Part shown: in pieces, positions 54,927 to 64,000 of the stretch
Layout of the letters: every line of letters begins with the position of its first letter
Position numbering within the stretch: position 1 is the first letter of the stretch
NCBI GenBank assembly: GCA_913056215.1
Contig: CAJXMN010000006.1
Span: forward strand, 1-64,000
Direction of reading: 5' to 3'
Length of the DNA: 64,000 bases
Origin: an uncultured Flavobacteriales bacterium
GTDB taxonomy: Bacteria > Bacteroidota > Bacteroidia > Flavobacteriales_D > Crocinitomicaceae
Program-made: the position numbers and the translations under genes
Notes under the pieces: model-generated
Seen by the model: the letters and a program-made list of their open reading frames with translations, nothing else
Database searches by the model: none
Told to the model about the DNA's origin: nothing

Positions 54927-56738
54927 ATGTCAGAGCGGCTCGAAAAGATCAAAGCAAAAATCAAAACGTTACCCAATAAACCGGGGATTTATCAATATTT
55001 TGATGAAACAGGTAAGATCATTTATGTCGGTAAAGCTAAAAACCTCAAAAAACGAGTCAGTTCGTATTTTACCAAAAATCACGATACAGCTAAGACGCGC
55101 ATTCTCGTTCGACGAATTCACGACATTCATTATATCGTAGTTGACACAGAGACAGATGCCTTGTTACTGGAAAACAACCTCATCAAAAAGTATCGCCCTC
55201 GCTACAACATTCAACTCAAAGACGACAAGACATACCCCTGGATCTGTATTAAGAACGAACGATTTCCACGTGTTTTTAGCACCAGGAGAGTCATCAAAGA
55301 CGGATCAAAGTACTATGGTCCCTACCCTTCTGTGAAGATTGTTAACACGTTGCTATCACTCATGCGTGAATTGTATCCGCTGCGAACCTGTCACTATGAC
55401 TTGAGTGAAGAGAACATCCAAAAAGGTAAATATAAAGAGTGTTTAGAATATCATATCGGGAATTGCAAGGCACCTTGCATCGGCAAAGAGAGTGAATCTA
55501 ACTACCAAGAATACATCGATCAGATTGAGCATATTGTAAAAGGAAATATCGCTTCCGTCATCCGCATGCTGAAAGAAAAAATGAGCGCTGCGGCAGAAAA
55601 GTTCGAATTTGAAGAAGCGGAAAACCTCAAACAAAAGATCAAATCACTGGAAAAGTACAAGGCTAAATCAACGGTTGTATCCCCTACCATACATCAGGTA
55701 GATGTTTTAACCCTTAACAAAGGAGAAAAAAATGCTTTTGTGAATTATTTGGTCATCAACAACGGTGCGATCATTCATGGACATACGGTCGAGGTTAAAA
55801 AGAAGCTCGACGAACCCGATGAAGAAATTCTCACCTTTGTCCTTTTGAATATGCGAGAGAAGTTCAACAGTCAATCCAGGGAAGTCCTCGTGGAAAATGC
55901 AAACGCTTTAGATGTGAAAGGTCTCGATTTCTTTACTCCACAGCGTGGCGATAAAAAACATCTGCTCGATCTATCGGCTCGGAATGCAAAATTCTACCGC
56001 ATGGAGCGACAAAAACAAGAACACGCCAAAAATCCAGAGGTCAGAACTGAACGATTGCTCCAAAAGATCCAGAAGGATTTCCGGTTAAAAGAACTTCCTG
56101 TACACATGGAGTGTTTTGATAACTCGAATATTCAGGGTACAAATCCCGTATCAGCTTGCGTCGTTTTTAAGAATGGGCGACCGAGCAAAAAGGATTACCG
56201 CCATTTCAACATTCGGACCGTGGAAGGTCCCGACGATTTTGAATCGATGCGCGAAGCAATATACCGTCGCTATAAACGAATGCTTGAAGAAGGAGGGTCA
56301 TTACCACAGCTGCTTATTGTCGATGGAGGTAAAGGACAACTCAGCGCTGGTGTAGAAGCACTTGAACGACTCGAACTTCGCGGTAAATTGCCAATCGTTG
56401 GGATTGCCAAACGGCTGGAAGAAATATTCTTCCCGGGAGATAACTTACCGTTGTATCTGGACAAGAAAAGTGAAAGCCTGAAGGTCATACAGTATATGCG
56501 AAACGAAGCCCATCGCTTCGGAATTGAGCATCATCGCAACCGCAGAAGTAAAGCGGCGCTTGGATCTGAGCTGCTGGAAATTGAAGGGATCGGTGAAAAA
56601 ACCCAAGAAACACTGTTAAGGCATTTCAAAACGATTTCAAGGATTAAAGCCGCTTCTGAAAAAGAACTCGAGGAAGTCGTAGGATTAGCAAAAGCTAAAA
56701 TTTTGCAACACCATTTTTACTCCTCGCAAACCCAATAA
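54927..56738 (+). CDS. uvrC: Excinuclease ABC subunit C
   Basis: 603 residues from the ATG at 54927; a GTG two codons earlier overlaps the -7 box and is rejected. GIY-YIG nuclease domain (PNKPGIYQYFDETGKIIYVGKAKNLKKRV, about 15-45), a four-cysteine patch (CHYD, KECLEY, CKAPC), a UVR domain (KMSAAAEKFEFEEAENLKQKI), the RNase H-like second nuclease (ECFDNSNIQGTNPVSACVVF, VDGGKGQ) and a C-terminal double HhH (LLEIEGIGEKTQETLLRHF). It makes both incisions around a lesion. Confidence 0.97.
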   Translation: MSERLEKIKAKIKTLPNKPGIYQYFDETGKIIYVGKAKNLKKRVSSYFTKNHDTAKTRILVRRIHDIHYIVVDTETDALLLENNLIKKYRPRYNIQLKDDKTYPWICIKNERFPRVFSTRRVIKDGSKYYGPYPSVKIVNTLLSLMRELYPLRTCHYDLSEENIQKGKYKECLEYHIGNCKAPCIGKESESNYQEYIDQIEHIVKGNIASVIRMLKEKMSAAAEKFEFEEAENLKQKIKSLEKYKAKSTVVSPTIHQVDVLTLNKGEKNAFVNYLVINNGAIIHGHTVEVKKKLDEPDEEILTFVLLNMREKFNSQSREVLVENANALDVKGLDFFTPQRGDKKHLLDLSARNAKFYRMERQKQEHAKNPEVRTERLLQKIQKDFRLKELPVHMECFDNSNIQGTNPVSACVVFKNGRPSKKDYRHFNIRTVEGPDDFESMREAIYRRYKRMLEEGGSLPQLLIVDGGKGQLSAGVEALERLELRGKLPIVGIAKRLEEIFFPGDNLPLYLDKKSESLKVIQYMRNEAHRFGIEHHRNRRSKAALGSELLEIEGIGEKTQETLLRHFKTISRIKAASEKELEEVVGLAKAKILQHHFYSSQTQ

Positions 56739-56964
56739 CGCACTCTTCTTTCAGCGCTCTACATTAATAAAGTGGATGAACATGATTTCAAACAAAGCAA
56801 TCACTTAATGATCCTCTTTTATCCCTGCACGGAAAAAAACAGCTCTTAGAAAGCCACCTACCAAAACTTTTAGCGTTAAAGTAGTGATAGGTATTGAAGA
56901 GTTTCAAGCAAAATAATTATTAATTTTGCAGTAATTAAAACTGGATCAACAAGTTAAATTCTGA

Positions 56965-59900
56965 ATGATAAATAATAAGATAGATACATCCTTTGTCGCA
57001 TCAATTACTCTATTCACCATTTTCATGGCGTTTGGTTTTCATGCTTATAGTCAGTGCAGTAATGTAACTCCTCAATTTAATGTCAACCAAAATTCATTTT
57101 GTGGCGCAGGACCACATTCAGTAGTACTGACAAATACCAGTATTGGACCTAATGCAGCTACTGCCAACTATGAATGGCTACTTAACGGGACAACTTTTGA
57201 TAACACTACAGGTCTCGCTAGTCCTAATAACGCAACACTTCCAGGCTCTGGAACTTACACGATAGAACTTATCGCTTCTGATGGTCCTCCACCATGTACG
57301 GAAAGCACAACAAGTAATATCACTGTTTTTTCTCAACCCAATGCTGATTTTTCATTTGCACCTAATAATGATTGTGCGGGTGTTGATGTAGATTTTACCA
57401 ATCTTTCTACAAATACGAACGGGGGAACATCCTATACTTGGGATTTTGGAGATGGAAATACATCAAATCAAGAAAATCCGACTCATGTATATGCAAGTGG
57501 TGGCAACTATAATGTTACGTTAACAGTACAAAATGCTTCTGGATGCTCTTCGAATTTTTCACTAACTGTTACTGCATTAGACATTCCAGACGTTGCCATT
57601 TCTGGTGATGACGGAGATGGTAATCTCACTAATTGTTTACTCCCTGGAGATCCCACAGTCTTGAACACGGTCGACTTTTTTAATTCAACTACAGGTGCGA
57701 CAAATTATTACTGGGATTTTGGAGATGGTAACGCTAGTACTGGGTATGAACCCCCACACATCTATAATACATTCGGAACCTTCAATGTGGTCATGACCGC
57801 AACAGGATCCAACGGATGCTCAGCAAGCGATACAATAGAAGTCGTATTTGAAAAATTTGTTTCGGCTTCTTTAAATTTAGATGTTACCGAATACAGCGGA
57901 TGTGCTCCCTTTGAATTGACAACATTACAAAACAATTCAAATAATGCCAATTCATTTGTGTGGGACTTCGGAGATGGTTCCCCTCCCTACACTACAACGA
58001 ATCAAACACCACCCAATCATATCTACACAGATGCTGGAACCTACACCATTTCATTAACAGCCTCCAATAGCTGTAATACAGCAAATGCGACTATTAGTCC
58101 AATCGTGATCGTAGATAAACCAGAAATCGATTTCATGACATCTGTCACAGTCGGATGTGCTCCAGAAACGGGTATTAGTTTCACTAATAATTCCGTGGGC
58201 GCTTCACCAGCTAATGACTATGAATGGGATATGGGAAATGGTAACACCTATACAAGCACAGTTGATCCGCCCAATCAAACTTATCTGAATGCTGGGACTT
58301 ATACGGTCTCCTTAAACGGAAGTAACGCATGCGGTGATTCTATGCTTACCCAAAACATCGTTTTAGATACGGTACCTACTGCATCAATAGATGTTAATCC
58401 AGTGGACGAGTGCTCTCCAGAAACGTACATATTTGATAATTTCTCGAGTGCAAATACCGATAATTACACCTGGTATCTCGATGGAGCGGTCTACAGTAAT
58501 GACTCAATCATTGCTCCCTTGACATTTACTTATCCTCCTGGAAATACTCCGGTAGAACATGAGATTGTTTTAGAAGTCTCTAATGCGTGTGGAACCGATT
58601 TAGATACTGTGAACATCACAGTACACCGGCCAACAGAAGCACAGTTTAATATTTCAGCCCCCAATAGTTGTTTAGGTGATCCAGTGACGTTCACCAACAA
58701 CAGTTTGGGAGAGAACCTTACATATGAATGGGATTTCGGAAATGGAACAACCTCAACCATCGCGGGTCCACACACCATTAATTACACCTCCCCTGGAAAC
58801 TATACCGTTCAATTAATTGCTGATGGCTATTGTGGATCAGACACCGTGGAACAAACTATTGTGGTCAATCCATTGACTTCAGCAAACTTTCAAGCTTTAG
58901 ATCCTATTGAAGGCTGCTCTCCATTAACAGTATCACTTGACAACAACTCTACTGGCGTCAATTTATCCTACAACTGGACTGTAGATGGAAATCCTGCAGG
59001 TACGACTACAGATTTGGGACCATTAACCTTTACTGAGAGTCCGGGTAACTCGCCAGTGAATCACACCATAGAACTTACGGTCAATAGCGCATGTGGTGTA
59101 GTAACGGATCAAATTACCGTTACTGTGCATCGTCCAACAGAAGCAGCTATTGACGTTACACCCAATGAAATTTGTTTAGGTGAAAGTATCACTGCAACGG
59201 ACAATTCTCTCGGGGAGAACCTTTCTTTTAATTGGGATTTTGGAGATGGCACTACCTTCAACAGTCAAGGGCCCCACACCCATACCTATTCCGCTGACGG
59301 AACATATACCATAGCCCTTGTTGCCGATGGATATTGTGGGCCTGACACTATAGAACAAAACATTATTGTTCACCCGTATCCCGTTGCTGATTTTACACCT
59401 GACCAACTTGACGGTTGTGCTGCTTTAGATATGACATTTACAAACAACTCAACTACGAGTGCGAATCACTCCTGGGATTTTGGTCCCAATGCAACTCCCG
59501 GAACCAGCGCGAGCGTAAATCCTGGCGCGATCACTTTCCCTAATGCAGGTACAGAAACCATCATTTTAGAAGTTGAAGAAAACGGCTGTATTTCAAGTGA
59601 TACCAATTCCATAACGGTTTATCCAGCGCCCGTCGTTGATTTTGCTGTAACCCCTGACGAAGGTTGTAGTCCGCTCGATGTTGTAATTACAAACAATTCT
59701 ATTAATACAGGAATAGAGACTTTTACCTGGGATTTTGACAATGGAAATTCATTTGTAGGTTTCAATGCCCCAGATCAGACCTATACCTCTATTTTAAACG
59801 ATACGATCTACGATTTACAACTACACATTCAAAGCGGCGATGGCTGTGAAGACTCTCTCAACGTTCCAATAACTGTTCACCCCGTTCCAAATGCTGAATA

Positions 59901-62900
59901 TGATTTCTATGAAGATTCAATTTGCCTCAACGAATTAGTTAATATTAATAATACGTCTACTCCAGGAATGATTTACAACTGGGATTTCGATGACGGAAAT
60001 ACCTCTAGCGCCTTTGAACCATCACACCAATATGCTTCAGCAGGCACCTATAATGTTGAACTTATCACAACTTCACCATTCAATTGTACCGATACGGTTA
60101 CACGAACAATTACCGTTCTTCCTATTCCTGATGCTCAATTTTCCAATACGACCGAATGCCTGGGTAATCAGACAGTTTTTACTGACAATTCAACGGGAAA
60201 CATCACAGGATGGTCATGGGTGTTCGGGGATGGAAGCACATCCAACGTACAAAACCCAACACATAACTATACTTCTGCAGGAACCTTCAATACTGAACTA
60301 ACCGTCGAAAATAATTTTAACTGTTTCAATTCAATTACTCAAACTGTAAATGTGAACGATGTACCAACTGCTGATTTTAATGTTACTGATTTTTGCCTGG
60401 GTGACAACACACAATTTACTAACCAAACGATAGGAACTACAACACAAGTCGAATGGAATTTTGATGATGGATCACCGCTGACCAACACTAATAACCCCAT
60501 ACATACTTTTCCTACAACGGGCTCTTACGATGTTCAGCTCATAGCTTTTGGGGGTAGTGGTTGTTCCGACACTATTGTTCAAACAATCACTATTACAGAC
60601 ACCCCAACTGCAGACTTCTCATTCTTAACAGCGTGTACTAATGACAGCACATTCTTTACTGATTTATCAACAGGATCTCCGGATAGCTATCTATGGGATT
60701 TTGACAATGGAACGACATCAACGACACCTAACCCGACTAACATTTACAACACTCCTGGTACTTATGACGTAAGTCTAACAGTCGCATATACGAGTAGCGG
60801 TTGTTCAAACACCATCAGTTATGCCGTAGATGCTCACCCGAGGACAACTCCTCAGTTTACAGCCAATACACCATGCCTCGGTACCGAAACTGATTTTATT
60901 GATCAAACAGGTAATAATCCTATATTGTGGGAATGGGATTTTGATAATGGAAGTCCTGTTTCTAATGTTCAAAACCCTTCTCATGAATACACTTCACCTG
61001 GTATATATGAGGTATCTCTTATTACCGAAAACGCATTCGGTTGTTCCGATACACTCACTCAAAGTGTTGAAGTATACGAACTACCAACTCCTGACTTTAC
61101 TTTTGATACGGTTTGCTTGAATGCAGTGACTTCAATTATTGATCAAAGTCAAAATGCTGTAGATTGGGAGTACGATTTTGGAGATGGAACCATCGTTAAT
61201 GGGCAGAACCCAACACACACTTATGGCTCAGACGGAACATTCACCGTTTCACAAGTGGTTACGAATACAGAAGGCTGTTCAGACACCTTGGAGCATGATG
61301 TGATCGTTCGGCCGAATCCTACGGCTTTATGGCAGGCAGATACCGCTTGTTTCTCTTATCTTACTTCATTCACAGATATTTCTGTGGATGCAATTACCTG
61401 GGACTGGAATTTTGGTGATATGGGTGCAACAAGTACTCAGCAAAATCCTCAACATGTATATAGTGCAGACGGGACCTACAATGCAGAATTGATCGTTGCA
61501 AATACTTTTGGTTGCACGGACACCCTAAACGAAGCTGTTCTCGTTCATCCACAACCAGTCGCTGATTTTACGAATGCCACTGTTTGTGCAGGAAATGCTG
61601 TTAATTTCACAAACACATCTCAAGGTAATCCAATACTGTTTAATTGGGATTTTGATGACGGAAATCCGGTGAGCACAAACGAAAATCCTACGCATACTTT
61701 TGTTACAGGCGGCTTCTACGACATTGAATTTATCGCCGAGAACAATGTAGGTTGTGCAGATACATTGGTGGAACAGATTGAAGTATTCACTGTTCCAGAT
61801 GTAAATTTCGAAGCAGATACGGTTTGTTTATTTGACATTACCAACTTCACCGACTTAACGCAGGACCCAACTCCACTCCTTTCATGGGATTGGGATTTTG
61901 GAGACGGTAATACGTCGTTCCAGCAAAACCCTTCGTATATCTATCAGAATCCAGGTACTTATGATGTAGCTTTAACCGTAACCAATAACAATGGCTGTGA
62001 CTCTACCATCAATCAGGATGTCATCGTTTCTCAGGTACCAGAGGCCGACTTTACTGTTCAAACTGATTGCTTCGGAGCACCGACGCAATTTACTGATCAA
62101 TCCACCAACAACCCAGGAATTTGGCTCTGGGACTTCGGCGATGGAACAACGATTAACGGAGGCCCTAATGAAACACATACCTACGCTGCTCCCGGAAATT
62201 ATGTGGTCACATTAGATGTGTTTGGAAGTGATAGCATTTGCTCAGACCAGGCGGTTCAAGTGGTCACGGTGAATCAACAAGCACAAGCGGATTTCTTTAT
62301 TCCGAGTCAAATCTGTGCAACCGAAACCTTCAACTTTACCGATAACAGTTCTACCAACTTAGGGAATATTACTTCCTATGAATGGGATATGGGCGACGGA
62401 TCAATTTACACAACAGCAAATGGTACTCATAATTACGCTACAAATGGGATTTACACCGTAACGCTCACTATTACTACCACTAATGGTTGTCAAAGTACCT
62501 ATAGCGAATCAATAGAGGTATTCCCGATCACCGTAGCGGATTTCGACTGGAGTTTAGCCTGTGAAGGACAATCCATATTATTCACAAATATATCTACTGG
62601 AAATACAACCAATTGGTTTTGGGACTTTGATGACGGCACGACATCGAGCAACCAAAACCCCACACATACCTTTAATTCACCTGGAAGCTACGACGTTCGG
62701 CTTATTGTACAAAATCTGGCCGGGTGCCCCGACACCGTAGTAAATACAATTGAGGTACACCCTGCACCAGTGGCAAACTTTACTTCAAACAATGTGTGTT
62801 ATGGTGAAGCTACCAGCTTTTCTGATTTGTCCACCTTAAACAGCGGGAATATCGCGAATTGGGAGTGGCAATTCGAAAATGGCAATACGAGTAATAATCA

Positions 62901-63789
62901 AAACCCAAATTACACCTTCTCAAATTATACAGAGCAACACGATGTTCAACTGATCGTTACATCTGACCAAGGATGTAATGACACCATTCAAAAGATAGCT
63001 CAATTACTCCCTATTATCGATTTTCAGATTGCCATCGAAAACAGTATCGGTTGTGCCCCTATGGAGGTGCTTTTTGATAACCAAAGTACCTTGAATGGAG
63101 CGAATATCACAAATTATTCCTGGAGTTTTGATGATGGCTCTACATCTTTCCAGCAAACACCTACTCATTTATTTGATTCGACGGGTACTTACAACGTTTC
63201 GCTATCTATCTCAACAGATACCGACTGCCAATTTATCAACGATAGTTCTATTACAATCGAAGTATTTCCAAAACCACAAGCTGGTTTCGATGCCACTCCT
63301 TCTATTGTTTCAATTACAGACCCCGTCATTGGAGTTACAGATGAATCTAACGGAGCGAACAGTTGGGAATATGAGTTGAGCGATGGCAATTACTATAATG
63401 CTCCCAATTTCAATCACACTTTTAACGGACCTGGAGAATTCTTCATCACTCAGTTTATATCAAACGAGTATGGCTGTCTTGACACAACGCGTCGCGCAGT
63501 GCGTGTCAAAGATCAACTCAACTTGTATGTTCCCAATAGCTTTACTCCTAACAACGATGGTAAAAATGATGTATTTAAATGGGAGGTTACTGGTTACAAA
63601 CATGCTGAAATGCGAATATTTAACCGTTGGGGGGAAGAGATCTTCAATGCGCAAGATCCGACTGAATATTGGGACGGCACTTATACGGGCGAAACAGTAC
63701 GAGATGGCGTATACATCTGGCAAGTCAAAATCATTGATCTCAATGGCGACGAACAACTCTACACAGGCCATGTTTCAGTAATTCGTTAA
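56965..63789 (+). CDS. Giant PKD-repeat surface protein with T9SS type B C-terminal domain
   Basis: 2274 residues. A signal peptide (to about residue 30, HAYSQC) is followed by about 25 PKD-type repeats of about 80-90 residues, each with a version of the WDFGDG core (for example YTWDFGDGNTSNQENPTHVY; several read WDFDDG, WDMGNG or the divergent WYLDG/WTVDG). Most repeats carry a CSD/CxD turn. The last 85 residues (YVPNSFTPNNDGKNDVFKWEV...NRWGEEIFNA...DGVYIWQVKI) are the CHU_C/gliding-motility sorting domain. A TAATTTTG box at 56921-56928 could be its promoter. Likely a surface adhesin or polymer-binding protein. No PorP/SprF gene follows within the window. Confidence 0.92.
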   Translation: MINNKIDTSFVASITLFTIFMAFGFHAYSQCSNVTPQFNVNQNSFCGAGPHSVVLTNTSIGPNAATANYEWLLNGTTFDNTTGLASPNNATLPGSGTYTIELIASDGPPPCTESTTSNITVFSQPNADFSFAPNNDCAGVDVDFTNLSTNTNGGTSYTWDFGDGNTSNQENPTHVYASGGNYNVTLTVQNASGCSSNFSLTVTALDIPDVAISGDDGDGNLTNCLLPGDPTVLNTVDFFNSTTGATNYYWDFGDGNASTGYEPPHIYNTFGTFNVVMTATGSNGCSASDTIEVVFEKFVSASLNLDVTEYSGCAPFELTTLQNNSNNANSFVWDFGDGSPPYTTTNQTPPNHIYTDAGTYTISLTASNSCNTANATISPIVIVDKPEIDFMTSVTVGCAPETGISFTNNSVGASPANDYEWDMGNGNTYTSTVDPPNQTYLNAGTYTVSLNGSNACGDSMLTQNIVLDTVPTASIDVNPVDECSPETYIFDNFSSANTDNYTWYLDGAVYSNDSIIAPLTFTYPPGNTPVEHEIVLEVSNACGTDLDTVNITVHRPTEAQFNISAPNSCLGDPVTFTNNSLGENLTYEWDFGNGTTSTIAGPHTINYTSPGNYTVQLIADGYCGSDTVEQTIVVNPLTSANFQALDPIEGCSPLTVSLDNNSTGVNLSYNWTVDGNPAGTTTDLGPLTFTESPGNSPVNHTIELTVNSACGVVTDQITVTVHRPTEAAIDVTPNEICLGESITATDNSLGENLSFNWDFGDGTTFNSQGPHTHTYSADGTYTIALVADGYCGPDTIEQNIIVHPYPVADFTPDQLDGCAALDMTFTNNSTTSANHSWDFGPNATPGTSASVNPGAITFPNAGTETIILEVEENGCISSDTNSITVYPAPVVDFAVTPDEGCSPLDVVITNNSINTGIETFTWDFDNGNSFVGFNAPDQTYTSILNDTIYDLQLHIQSGDGCEDSLNVPITVHPVPNAEYDFYEDSICLNELVNINNTSTPGMIYNWDFDDGNTSSAFEPSHQYASAGTYNVELITTSPFNCTDTVTRTITVLPIPDAQFSNTTECLGNQTVFTDNSTGNITGWSWVFGDGSTSNVQNPTHNYTSAGTFNTELTVENNFNCFNSITQTVNVNDVPTADFNVTDFCLGDNTQFTNQTIGTTTQVEWNFDDGSPLTNTNNPIHTFPTTGSYDVQLIAFGGSGCSDTIVQTITITDTPTADFSFLTACTNDSTFFTDLSTGSPDSYLWDFDNGTTSTTPNPTNIYNTPGTYDVSLTVAYTSSGCSNTISYAVDAHPRTTPQFTANTPCLGTETDFIDQTGNNPILWEWDFDNGSPVSNVQNPSHEYTSPGIYEVSLITENAFGCSDTLTQSVEVYELPTPDFTFDTVCLNAVTSIIDQSQNAVDWEYDFGDGTIVNGQNPTHTYGSDGTFTVSQVVTNTEGCSDTLEHDVIVRPNPTALWQADTACFSYLTSFTDISVDAITWDWNFGDMGATSTQQNPQHVYSADGTYNAELIVANTFGCTDTLNEAVLVHPQPVADFTNATVCAGNAVNFTNTSQGNPILFNWDFDDGNPVSTNENPTHTFVTGGFYDIEFIAENNVGCADTLVEQIEVFTVPDVNFEADTVCLFDITNFTDLTQDPTPLLSWDWDFGDGNTSFQQNPSYIYQNPGTYDVALTVTNNNGCDSTINQDVIVSQVPEADFTVQTDCFGAPTQFTDQSTNNPGIWLWDFGDGTTINGGPNETHTYAAPGNYVVTLDVFGSDSICSDQAVQVVTVNQQAQADFFIPSQICATETFNFTDNSSTNLGNITSYEWDMGDGSIYTTANGTHNYATNGIYTVTLTITTTNGCQSTYSESIEVFPITVADFDWSLACEGQSILFTNISTGNTTNWFWDFDDGTTSSNQNPTHTFNSPGSYDVRLIVQNLAGCPDTVVNTIEVHPAPVANFTSNNVCYGEATSFSDLSTLNSGNIANWEWQFENGNTSNNQNPNYTFSNYTEQHDVQLIVTSDQGCNDTIQKIAQLLPIIDFQIAIENSIGCAPMEVLFDNQSTLNGANITNYSWSFDDGSTSFQQTPTHLFDSTGTYNVSLSISTDTDCQFINDSSITIEVFPKPQAGFDATPSIVSITDPVIGVTDESNGANSWEYELSDGNYYNAPNFNHTFNGPGEFFITQFISNEYGCLDTTRRAVRVKDQLNLYVPNSFTPNNDGKNDVFKWEVTGYKHAEMRIFNRWGEEIFNAQDPTEYWDGTYTGETVRDGVYIWQVKIIDLNGDEQLYTGHVSVIR

Positions 63790-63841
63790 TAATCGATCAT
63801 TTTCCAAGCATCCTAACCATACATTCGTTATATTTAAACCA

Positions 63842-64000
63842 ATGAAATTCGAAAAATGCCATAAAAAAACAGTACTTATGAGTTTTTTACTCCTTTCTCT
63901 GGCTTGTGTTAATCATGCGCAAAGCGGTGAGGGAAAGCTGGCAACCGTTCGTTTTGAATTCATCTGTGATCACTCGCAAACAACAATTGTAGCAGATCAG
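63842..64000 (+). CDS. Secreted protein of unknown function (N-terminal fragment, cut by window edge)
   Basis: The first 53 codons are present: a basic start (MKFEKCHKKT), a hydrophobic core (VLMSFLLLSLACVN) and a likely cleavage after HAQ, then SGEGKLATVRFEFICDHSQ. This is a signal peptide followed by an unidentified mature start. It does not show the PorP/SprF beginning (QFSQYYNNP-like). It lies 52 bp after the PKD protein and could be co-transcribed. Confidence 0.55.
   Translation, partial: MKFEKCHKKTVLMSFLLLSLACVNHAQSGEGKLATVRFEFICDHSQTTIVADQ

Noticed and set aside
54740-54976. 78-codon minus-strand frame at the uvrC start
   Set aside because: It runs antisense into uvrC, has no family resemblance, and covers the repeat-rich intergenic stretch.
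57400-63500. Regular repeats in the PKD gene as a possible CRISPR or minisatellite
   Set aside because: The repetition is at the protein level (PKD domains of 80-90 residues) with diverged DNA; no short identical spacers.

Overview
The window looks like a chromosomal segment of a Bacteroidota bacterium, most probably an aerobic Flavobacteriales member outside the well-studied Flavobacteriaceae (inference from gene content; no 16S gene is present). The evidence is: two giant surface proteins ending in the gliding-motility/type IX secretion C-terminal domain, a PorP/SprF protein, a type A T9SS sorting tail, the Bacteroidota-restricted DUF2851 and DUF2480 families, near absence of Shine-Dalgarno sequences, and several clear Bacteroidota promoters (TTG, about 19 bp, TAnnTTTG).

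Left part (1-12.5 kb, all minus strand): the translation/transcription superoperon read right to left, tRNA-Thr(TGT), tRNA-Tyr, tRNA-Gly, tRNA-Thr(GGT), tuf, tRNA-Trp, secE, nusG, rplK, rplA, rplJ, rplL, rpoB, rpoC (rpoC runs off the left edge). A consensus promoter with A-tracts upstream precedes the tRNAs. Hairpins lie between tuf and tRNA-Trp and between rplL and rpoB. Upstream of it are rpsU (own consensus promoter, terminator) and a XerC-type recombinase; the hibernation factor gene usually found here is missing.

Middle part (12.5-41 kb): an operon of acyl-CoA dehydrogenase, apt, a helix-hairpin-helix membrane protein and an AGCS sodium symporter with an unusual extracytoplasmic extension; a DUF2851/PspC/RmlD-like operon; a 1442-residue propeller-7TM-PAS-SpoIIE phosphatase sensor; purK divergent from hpt-adk-obgE-PAP2; an acyltransferase; a histidine-kinase-like protein with a degenerate ATPase domain; an HYR-repeat adhesin with its PorP/SprF partner; and a lytic transglycosylase-uvrA-LOG operon.

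Right part (41-64 kb): a six-gene exopolysaccharide operon (asnB, GT4 glycosyltransferase, wza-like, wzc-like tyrosine kinase, rfbC, wecA/tagO-like); dacB; small lipoprotein and DUF2480 genes; an AT-rich accessory patch with an XRE regulator, a T9SS-secreted cysteine-rich protein and two outer-membrane barrels; uvrC; a 2274-residue PKD-repeat surface protein; and the start of a secreted protein cut by the right edge.

Genes left of about 48.8 kb point mostly left, including the rpoBC/tuf superoperon, and genes right of about 54.9 kb point right. The gene-free stretch before uvrC carries an exact DnaA box and phased near-matches, so an origin-like element there deserves a check. No rRNA, CRISPR array, insertion sequence or prophage was seen.
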